Shown here piece by piece: positions 6,152-11,170 of a DNA stretch of 11,834 nt (its first letter is position 1; every line of letters begins with the position of its first letter). The stretch covers positions 1 to 11,834 of the forward strand of contig CALEIS010000176.1 of assembly GCA_937877675.1 (NCBI GenBank), given 5' to 3'. Both the position numbers and the translations under genes were made by a program. This DNA is from an uncultured Clostridia bacterium (GTDB taxonomy: Bacteria; Bacillota; Clostridia; Oscillospirales; Acutalibacteraceae). The notes under the pieces were generated by a model. That model ran no database searches. It saw only the letters and a program-made list of their open reading frames with translations, and was not told the origin of the DNA.

Positions 6152-7489
6152 GTGTTCCGTACTTTTGGAAATGCGTGGAAGATTGCTGATTTAAGAAAGA
6201 AGCTTCTTTTCACTGCACTTATTGTTTTAGTTTACAGAATCGGTTCAGCAATTCCAGTTCCTTTCGTTGATATCGCAATGAGAGGCGACGGACTTTTCGG
6301 TGAGGAAACAGCAAATACTTTTGTTACTTACCTTTCAATGATGACAGGTAATGCATTTAACTATGGTACTTTGTTTGCCCTCTCAATCACACCATATATT
6401 AACGCATCAATTATTATTCAGCTTCTTGCTGTTGCAATTCCTTACCTTCAGAAACTTTCTCAGGAAGGTGAAGAAGGTAGAAAGAAGATGAACAGAATAA
6501 CTCGTTATTCTGCTCTTGCACTCGGTCTTTTACAGAGTATTGCATATTACTTCTTCATTCGCTCACAGGATTTGTTGATGAGAGATGTAAATGGTGCAGA
6601 ATTCAAAGGCTTTTATGCAGTATTCCAGGCTATCGTTGTTATCCTTTGCTATACAGTAGGTACAGCAATCGTAATGTGGCTTGGTGAGTTGGTAAATGAA
6701 AAAGGTATCGGAAATGGTATTTCAATTATCCTTTTCGCAGGTATCGTAGCTCGTATGCCAACAACAATTGCATCACTCTATGACTACTTCAATAGAGGTG
6801 GTAGCAAGGGTCAGTATTACATCCTTGTTCCAATCGCTGCAATTGCTCTTATTGCTATGATTTTCTTCATCGTTTGGATGGATAACGGTGAAAGAAAAAT
6901 CCCAGTTCAGTATGCAAAACGTGTTGTAGGTCGTAAGATGTACGGCGGACAGAGCACACATATGCCAATCAAGGTTAATATGTGCGGTGTTCTTCCAGTT
7001 ATCTTTGCAAGTTCAATTCTTTCAATTCTTCCTACAATCGCAATGTTCACAAACACACAAGAGGGCACATTCTGGTATAAACTTACAATGGAATGGCTCG
7101 GACAGACTCACTGGGTATATGGAACACTCTACTTCTTTATGATTATCTTCTTTGCTTATTTCTATGCTACAATTCAGTACAATCCAGTAGAAATGGCAGA
7201 AAATCTTCGTAAGAATAGTGGTTCAATTCCAGGTATTCGTCCTGGTAAACCAACTTCAACTTATATTCAGAACATTCTTAGTAGAATGACACTCATCGGC
7301 GCTCTTCTTCTTAGCGTTGTTGCAATGTTCCCAATTCTCTATTCACAGTTTGCTGGCCTTTTAGGCGCAGAAATGAATCTTGCAATTGGCGGTACTTCAA
7401 TCATTATTATGGTTGGTGTTGCACTCGAAACTCAGAAGCAGCTTGAAAGCCAGATGATGATGCGTCACTACAAAGGCTTCCTTGATTAA
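6152..7489 (+). CDS. secY: Preprotein translocase channel subunit SecY, GTG start
   Basis: A 445-residue membrane protein that forms the protein-conducting channel with SecE and SecG and works with SecA or the ribosome. Ten hydrophobic segments can be placed roughly at residues 17-37, 72-98, 118-136, 153-177, 185-203, 222-243, 275-297, 322-341, 376-398 and 403-425. Family marks: ITPYINASIIIQLL in segment 2, WLGELVNEKGIGNGIS before segment 5, GERKIPVQYAKR, and IPGIRPGKPT with R363, matching the loop arginine important for SecA function in E. coli. The start is GTG, 2 bases after the rplO stop. Its place after rplO is conserved in bacteria. Confidence 0.98.
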   Translation: MFRTFGNAWKIADLRKKLLFTALIVLVYRIGSAIPVPFVDIAMRGDGLFGEETANTFVTYLSMMTGNAFNYGTLFALSITPYINASIIIQLLAVAIPYLQKLSQEGEEGRKKMNRITRYSALALGLLQSIAYYFFIRSQDLLMRDVNGAEFKGFYAVFQAIVVILCYTVGTAIVMWLGELVNEKGIGNGISIILFAGIVARMPTTIASLYDYFNRGGSKGQYYILVPIAAIALIAMIFFIVWMDNGERKIPVQYAKRVVGRKMYGGQSTHMPIKVNMCGVLPVIFASSILSILPTIAMFTNTQEGTFWYKLTMEWLGQTHWVYGTLYFFMIIFFAYFYATIQYNPVEMAENLRKNSGSIPGIRPGKPTSTYIQNILSRMTLIGALLLSVVAMFPILYSQFAGLLGAEMNLAIGGTSIIIMVGVALETQKQLESQMMMRHYKGFLD

Positions 7490-7492
7490 TTT

Positions 7493-7497
7493 GGAGG
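7493..7497 (+). promoter_or_regulatory. Ribosome binding site that fixes the adk start
   Basis: GGAGG lies 8 bases before ATG 7506. The in-frame TTG at 7482 is inside the secY reading frame and upstream of this site, so it is not the start. Confidence 0.75.
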
Positions 7498-7505
7498 TAA
7501 ATGGT

Positions 7506-8138
7506 ATGAACTTAATCCTTCTCGGCGCACCTGGCGCAGGAAAAGGTACACAGGCAGAAAAGATTTGTGAAAAATACAATATCCCTGCTGTGTCAACAGG
7601 TAATATCATCAGAGAGGCTCTTAAAAACGGCACAGATATGGGACTTAAAGCTAAGTCCTATATCGATGCTGGTAAGCTTGTTCCAGATGATGTTGTAATC
7701 GGTATTATTAAGGAAAGACTTGCTGAGGATGATTGCCAGAATGGTTTCATTCTTGATGGTTTCCCAAGAACAATACCACAAGCAGAAGCTCTTGATAGCA
7801 TGGGCATCGTAATCGACAAAGTTGTTGATATCGAAGTTCCAGATGAAAAGATTGCTGCAAGACTTTCAGGCAGACGTGTTTGCTTAAAGTGTGGCGCAAC
7901 CTATCACCTTGAATACAAGAAACCAGCTAAAGAAGGCATCTGTGACGCTTGTGGCGATGAACTTGTTCAGCGTAAGGATGACAGTCCTGAAACAGTACTT
8001 GACAGACTTAACGTTTATCATGAACAGACAGAGCCACTTAAGGACTACTATTCAAAGACAGGTAAGCTTGTAATAGTAGAAGGACAGGAAGAAGTTAAAG
8101 ATACAACTGCTCTTGTCTTTAAAGCATTGGAGGATTAA
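7506..8138 (+). CDS. adk: Adenylate kinase, zinc-LID type
   Basis: A 210-residue cytosolic enzyme that converts ATP and AMP to two ADP, keeping adenylate pools balanced. The P-loop is GAPGAGKGT at residues 7-15. AMP-site elements are STGNIIR (30-36, with R36) and GFPRT (85-89, with R88). The LID domain lies about 123-160 with C126, C129, C146 and C149, the four-cysteine zinc site common in Gram-positive bacteria, and R123, R156 and the DD pair 158-159. Position 33 is asparagine, while E. coli and Bacillus have aspartate (STGD), see findings. Long LID form. It sits between secY and map as usual in Firmicutes. Confidence 0.97.
   Translation: MNLILLGAPGAGKGTQAEKICEKYNIPAVSTGNIIREALKNGTDMGLKAKSYIDAGKLVPDDVVIGIIKERLAEDDCQNGFILDGFPRTIPQAEALDSMGIVIDKVVDIEVPDEKIAARLSGRRVCLKCGATYHLEYKKPAKEGICDACGDELVQRKDDSPETVLDRLNVYHEQTEPLKDYYSKTGKLVIVEGQEEVKDTTALVFKALED
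8129..8133 (+). promoter_or_regulatory. Ribosome binding site that fixes the map start
   Basis: GGAGG within the last codons of adk, 6 bases before ATG 8140. The in-frame TTG at 8113 lies inside adk, upstream of this site, and would add a nine-residue lead not expected in the family. Confidence 0.75.
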
Positions 8139-8139
8139 C

Positions 8140-8889
8140 ATGATAGTGCTTAGAACTGCAAAAGAAATTGAGATGATGCGAAAAGCATGTCAGATTTCCG
8201 CAGAAGCATTACAGTTGGCGGGCGAGGCGGTCAAACCGGGTATCACTACCTATGAAATTGACCAAATCGCATACCGTTACATTAAAAAGCAAGGTGCTGA
8301 GCCAAACTTTTTAAATTATAACGGATTTCCCGCTACGGCATGTATTTCCATAAATGACGAGGTCATCCATGGTATTCCTTCAAAGAAGAGAGTACTTATG
8401 GAAGGCGATATTGTCAGTATCGATTTAGGGGCTAAAGTAAACGGTTATAATGGCGACAATGCTGCTACTTTCGCTTGTGGAAAGATTTCCGATGAAGCGA
8501 AGCGGCTGTGCGACACAACCCGTGAGAGCTTATACTTAGGTATCGAACAGGCTGTCGCAGGCAACAGAATCGGTGATATAGCGTTTGCAATTCAGTCCTA
8601 CTGTGAAGAAAGAGGTTTCTCAGTTGTTCGTGAATACACTGGACATGGCGTAGGAACACATCTTCACGAAGACCCGTCAGTTCCCAACTACGGAACAGCG
8701 GGAAGAGGTCAGAGACTTCTCCCCGGAATGACAATTGCCATTGAGCCAATGATTAACCTTGGTTCAAAAGCAGTTAAATGTTTGCCTGACGGTTGGACCG
8801 TCAAAACGCTTGACGGCAAACTGTCCGCTCACTTTGAACACACAATAGCAATTACAAAGGGCGAACCAATTATTTTAACAAAGCTTTAA
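8140..8889 (+). CDS. map: Methionine aminopeptidase, type I
   Basis: A 249-residue cytosolic metalloenzyme that removes the initiator methionine from new proteins after deformylation. The pita-bread fold residues are all present: metal ligands D95 (SIDLG), D106 (YNGDNAAT), H169 (GHGVG), E202 (IEPM) and E233 (FEHT), and the catalytic histidine H77 in INDEVIHGIP. No N-terminal SEC-C zinc extension is present, so this is the short type Ia form. It starts one base after the adk stop. Codon use changes here: five of ten proline codons are CCC or CCG, and CGG and CTG appear, unlike neighbouring ribosomal genes (see findings). The catalytic set is intact. Confidence 0.98.
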   Translation: MIVLRTAKEIEMMRKACQISAEALQLAGEAVKPGITTYEIDQIAYRYIKKQGAEPNFLNYNGFPATACISINDEVIHGIPSKKRVLMEGDIVSIDLGAKVNGYNGDNAATFACGKISDEAKRLCDTTRESLYLGIEQAVAGNRIGDIAFAIQSYCEERGFSVVREYTGHGVGTHLHEDPSVPNYGTAGRGQRLLPGMTIAIEPMINLGSKAVKCLPDGWTVKTLDGKLSAHFEHTIAITKGEPIILTKL

Positions 8890-8900
8890 TGAGGTGACTT

Positions 8901-9137
8901 ATGGAGTTTTGTAAAGGTGAGTTAGTCGTTTGTACGGCTGGCCGAGAAAAAGAGAGGCTTATGTGTGTGGTAGCATTTGATGGAAAATATGTTTATCTTT
9001 GTGACGGTAAGGAAAGAAAGTTCGGAAACCCGAAACGAAAAAATCCAAAACACGTTGAAAAAACAGGTGAGCAAATTTCTGATATTAAGTGCTCAACGGA
9101 CAGGGCATTGAGAAAAGCATTATCGAAAGAGGTTTAA
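8901..9137 (+). CDS. Small KOW-domain protein, L14e/L6e/L27e-like, role unknown
   Basis: A 78-residue basic protein. Residues about 5-36 (KGELVVCTAGREKER, then MCVVAFDGKYVYLCDG) look like a KOW-type beta barrel as seen in RNA-binding and ribosomal proteins. The second half is rich in lysine and arginine (ERKFGNPKRKNPKHV) and suits RNA binding. Five cysteines at 4, 11, 22, 34 and 64 do not form CXXC pairs, so no zinc site is evident. A gene of this kind is commonly found between map and infA in Clostridia and is annotated as a KOW-domain RNA-binding protein or L14E/L6E/L27E family; its function is not established as far as I know. The GAGGTGA at 8891-8897 supports ATG 8901. AGG and CGA codons are frequent. 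Confidence 0.88.
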   Translation: MEFCKGELVVCTAGREKERLMCVVAFDGKYVYLCDGKERKFGNPKRKNPKHVEKTGEQISDIKCSTDRALRKALSKEV

Positions 9138-9141
9138 ACTT

Positions 9142-9360
9142 ATGGCAAAACAAGACATGATTGAAGTTGAAGGTACAGTCGTTGAAGCTCTTCCTAATAC
9201 ATTCTTTATTGTAGAGCTTGAAAACGGACACAAAGTACACGCTCGTATTTCGGGCAAACTTCGTATGAACTACATCAGAATTCTCCCAGGAGATAAGGTT
9301 ACAGTTGAACTTTCACCTTACGACCTTAACAATGGCAGAATTACATGGCGTTCAAAGTAA
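9142..9360 (+). CDS. infA: Translation initiation factor IF-1
   Basis: A 72-residue OB-fold protein that occupies the A site of the 30S subunit during initiation and helps IF-2 and IF-3. The typical elements are MIEVEGTVVEALPN at the N terminus, LENGHKVHARISGK, then MNYIRILPGDKV and the ending LSPYDLNNGRITWRSK. Length is exactly that of most bacterial IF-1 proteins. The ribosome binding site, GAAAGAGG at 9125-9132, lies inside the end of the KOW gene, 4 bases of gap separating the two genes, so its translation is probably coupled to that gene. Codon use returns to the ribosomal pattern here. Confidence 0.98.
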   Translation: MAKQDMIEVEGTVVEALPNTFFIVELENGHKVHARISGKLRMNYIRILPGDKVTVELSPYDLNNGRITWRSK

Positions 9361-9397
9361 GAAAATATTGACAGCATTTTATGAGGAGGTAAATTAA

Positions 9398-9511
9398 ATG
9401 AAAGTTAGACCTTCTGTCAAGAAAATTTGCGAAAAGTGCAAAGTAATTAAGCGCAAGGGCAAAATCATGGTTATCTGTGAAAACCCTAAGCACAAGCAGC
9501 GTCAGGGCTAA
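9398..9511 (+). CDS. rpmJ: 50S ribosomal protein L36 (bL36), zinc type
   Basis: A 37-residue protein, the smallest of the large subunit, too short for ordinary ORF cut-offs. The translation is MKVRPSVKKICEKCKVI, then KRKGKIMVICENPKHKQRQG, with zinc ligands C11, C14, C27 and H32 in the classical C-X2-C-X12-C-X4-H pattern. GAGGAGGT at 9383-9390 precedes the ATG by 7 bases. It lies 37 bases after infA, as in most Firmicutes. Its stop is the last before the long gap to rpsM. Confidence 0.98.
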   Translation: MKVRPSVKKICEKCKVIKRKGKIMVICENPKHKQRQG

Positions 9512-9572
9512 GATAAATCGCAATGAGCTGCAACTGCAGAGCGGCTTGAATTTGTCTTAGAGCTTTCGCTCA

Positions 9573-9599
9573 ATCGTTTCTAAAGTACTAAGGAACGAT
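9573..9599 (+). promoter_or_regulatory. Nine-bp hairpin in the rpsM leader
   Basis: ATCGTTTCT (9573-9581) pairs with AGGAACGAT (9591-9599), eight Watson-Crick pairs and one G-U. The loop AAAGTACTA contains the self-complementary AGTACT. It is the strongest stem in the gap. No U-tract follows, arguing against a terminator. Confidence 0.5.
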
Positions 9600-9602
9600 G
9601 AA

Positions 9603-9630
9603 TTGTAAAAAACCATAAAAGGCTTATAAA
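9603..9630 (+). promoter_or_regulatory. Possible sigma-A promoter for rpsM-rpsK-rpsD-rpoA
   Basis: TTGTAA (9603-9608, four of six to TTGACA) and TATAAA (9625-9630, five of six to TATAAT) are separated by 16 bases, in an A-rich stretch. Transcription would begin near 9637, leaving a leader of about 28 bases before rpsM. The -10 overlaps the GGCTT/AAGCC hairpin. AT-rich DNA gives such matches by chance, so this is tentative. Confidence 0.25.
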
Positions 9631-9664
9631 AAGCCACATTTTGAAAATGGAGGTGCAACTGTAA

Positions 9665-10033
9665 ATGGCTCGTATTTCAGGTGTTGACTTACCAAGAGAA
9701 AAGAGAATCGAAATCGGTCTCACATATATCTATGGTATTGGCAGAAAAACAGCCAGCGACATTGTTGCTGCAACAGGTATCAATCCAGACACTCGTGTTA
9801 AGGATTTAACCGAAGAAGACGTTTCAAAACTTCGTGAGTACATCGAAAAGAATGTAACAGTTGAAGGTGACCTCAGAAGAGAAACAGCATTTGATATTAA
9901 AAGACTTGTTGAAATTGGTTGCTACAGAGGCGTTCGTCACCGCAAGAATCTCCCAGTAAGAGGTCAGCGTTCAAAGACAAATGCTCGTACACGTAAGGGA
10001 CCAAAGAAGACAATCGCTAACAAGAAGAAGTAA
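9665..10033 (+). CDS. rpsM: 30S ribosomal protein S13 (uS13)
   Basis: A 122-residue protein of the 30S head which bridges to L5 of the large subunit and touches P-site tRNA with its C-terminal tail. The N terminus MARISGVDLPREKRIEIGLT is standard, followed by YGIGRKTA (23-30), a helix-hairpin-like turn. RHRKNLPVRG leads to RGQRSKTNARTRKGP (99-113), the family hallmark, and a lysine-rich tail. GGAGGT at 9649-9654 lies 10 bases before the ATG, a rather long spacer compared with the other genes. It heads the S13-S11-S4-alpha gene group after the long gap. Confidence 0.98.
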   Translation: MARISGVDLPREKRIEIGLTYIYGIGRKTASDIVAATGINPDTRVKDLTEEDVSKLREYIEKNVTVEGDLRRETAFDIKRLVEIGCYRGVRHRKNLPVRGQRSKTNARTRKGPKKTIANKKK

Positions 10034-10050
10034 GAAGGAGGGACTTTATA

Positions 10051-10455
10051 ATGGCAAAAGCTCAGGTTAAAAAGGGCGCTGCAACTCGCAGACGTCGCGA
10101 AAAGAAAAACATAGAAAAAGGCGCAGTTCATATTCAGTCCACCTTCAATAATACAATCGTTACAATTACTGACACACAGGGTAACGCTGTATCATGGGCA
10201 AGCGCTGGTGAAATGGGCTTCAGAGGCTCAAGAAAATCAACACCATTCGCTGCACAGACAGCTGCTGAAACAGCAGCTAAGGTTGCGATTGACCACGGTA
10301 TGAAAACCGTAGAAGTATACGTTAAGGGTCCGGGTTCAGGACGTGAAGCTGCAATCCGTGCATTGCAGACAGTAGGCCTTGAAGTTACAATGATTAAAGA
10401 CGTAACTCCAATCCCTCACAACGGCTGCCGCCCACCTAAGAGAAGACGTGTATAA
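10051..10455 (+). CDS. rpsK: 30S ribosomal protein S11 (uS11)
   Basis: A 134-residue protein of the 30S platform which helps shape the mRNA exit and E-site region. A basic N-terminal tail is followed by GAVHIQSTFNNTIVTITD, then GFRGSRKSTPFAAQ (56-69), VKGPGSGREAAIRAL and the C-terminal TPIPHNGCRPPKRRRV. N124-G125 corresponds to the Asn-Gly pair reported to convert to isoaspartate in E. coli S11. A clear AAGGAGGG precedes the ATG; 17 bases separate it from rpsM. Everything agrees with the family. Confidence 0.98.
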   Translation: MAKAQVKKGAATRRRREKKNIEKGAVHIQSTFNNTIVTITDTQGNAVSWASAGEMGFRGSRKSTPFAAQTAAETAAKVAIDHGMKTVEVYVKGPGSGREAAIRALQTVGLEVTMIKDVTPIPHNGCRPPKRRRV

Positions 10456-10478
10456 CAGAAATTTGGAGGTAACAGATT

Positions 10479-11105
10479 ATGGCAAGATATACCGGTGCGG
10501 TTTGTAAGCTCTGCCGTCGTGAAGGAAAGAAACTTTTCCTCAAAGGCGACCGTTGCTATACTGGTAAATGTGCTCTTGAGAGACGTTCATACGCTCCTGG
10601 TCAGCACGGCCAGAACCGTAAAAAAGTTTCTGAATACGGCTTGCAGCTTCGTGCAAAACAGACTGCTAAGCGTTACTACGGTATTCAGGAAGGACAGTTC
10701 TATAAATATTTCTTGATGGCTGAAAAGCGTCAGGGTATTGTCGGTGAAAACCTTTTGAAGATTTGTGAAAGCCGTCTTGATAACGTTGTTTATCTTCTCG
10801 GATGGGCTTCATCTCGTGCAGAAGCAAGACAGCTCACAATTCACGCTCACTTCCGTGTAAACGGTAAGAAGGTTGACGTTCCATCATACCTTCTTAAAGC
10901 AGGCGATGTAGTATCAATTAAGGACAACAGTAAAGATAGCGTTAAGGTTAAAGAAGTTCTTGAAGCTAACGCATCTCGTCCAGTTCCTGCATGGCTTGAT
11001 AAGAATGCAGAAGAGCTTTCAGCTAAGGTTGTTAAGCTTCCAGACAGAGAAGAAATCGCTGTTCCTGTTGAAGAGCATCTTATCGTCGAGCTTTATTCTA
11101 AATAA
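10479..11105 (+). CDS. rpsD: 30S ribosomal protein S4 (uS4), zinc-ligand form
   Basis: A 208-residue primary assembly protein for the 5' domain of 16S rRNA; it also lines the mRNA entry and in several bacteria represses translation of its own operon. N-terminal cysteines C9, C12, C26 and C31 match the zinc site of the Thermus protein. The block ALERRSYAPGQHG follows, then an S4 RNA-binding domain about residues 95-160 (ESRLDNVVYLLGWASSRAEARQ is its core, with HFRVNGKKVDVPSY). It lies between rpsK and rpoA, as in many clostridia and proteobacteria but not Bacillus. TAA is followed in frame by TAG. Confidence 0.98.
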   Translation: MARYTGAVCKLCRREGKKLFLKGDRCYTGKCALERRSYAPGQHGQNRKKVSEYGLQLRAKQTAKRYYGIQEGQFYKYFLMAEKRQGIVGENLLKICESRLDNVVYLLGWASSRAEARQLTIHAHFRVNGKKVDVPSYLLKAGDVVSIKDNSKDSVKVKEVLEANASRPVPAWLDKNAEELSAKVVKLPDREEIAVPVEEHLIVELYSK

Positions 11106-11170
11106 TAGGCTTGAAACAATAATAACAATAGCGGAAAAATTTTTTCTGTACTCAGTTAGGAGGGTTTTGA
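11106..11170 (+). other. 65-base A/T-rich gap before rpoA
   Basis: Second longest non-coding gap. It holds the in-frame TAG after the rpsD stop, a TTGAAA at 11111, a short perfect inverted repeat GAAAAATTTTTTC at 11134-11146, and the AGGAGGG site for rpoA at 11158-11164. The A/T palindrome has no G-C stem and is unlikely to be a terminator. No convincing -10 element stands at the right distance from TTGAAA. Confidence 0.6.

Larger units (their letters stand above)
9512..9664 (+). promoter_or_regulatory. Structured 153-base gap before rpsM, possible mRNA leader
   Basis: This is the longest non-coding stretch in the window. By eye it can form, in order: a 7-bp stem 9525-9531/9541-9547 with two G-U pairs; GAGC/GCTC at 9560-9563/9568-9571 with loop TTTC; a 9-bp stem 9573-9581/9591-9599 with one G-U pair and a nine-base loop; GGCTT/AAGCC at 9621-9625/9631-9635; and CATTT/AAATG at 9637-9641/9645-9649, next to the GGAGG of rpsM. 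No hairpin is followed by a T-run, so it is not an intrinsic terminator. In E. coli S4 represses this operon through a pseudoknot leader before rpsM; whether this region does the same is inference. Confidence 0.5.

Noticed and set aside
9381..9392. Mini reading frame ATG AGG AGG TAA just before rpmJ
   Set aside because: The AGG AGG codons are simply the rpmJ Shine-Dalgarno, and the ATG has no binding site of its own.
9368..9395. TTGACA at 9368-9373 with a weak TAAATT at 9390, a possible promoter for rpmJ
   Set aside because: The -10 matches only four of six and lies over the rpmJ ribosome binding site and start codon, leaving no room for a usable leader.
9560..9599. Intrinsic terminator after rpmJ
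   Set aside because: The stems are present but no run of T follows either of them, and the downstream genes belong to the same conserved operon.
11111..11140. TTGAAA with AAAAAT as a promoter for rpoA
   Set aside because: The -10 is poor and the 18-base spacing with an A-tract is expected by chance in AT-rich DNA.
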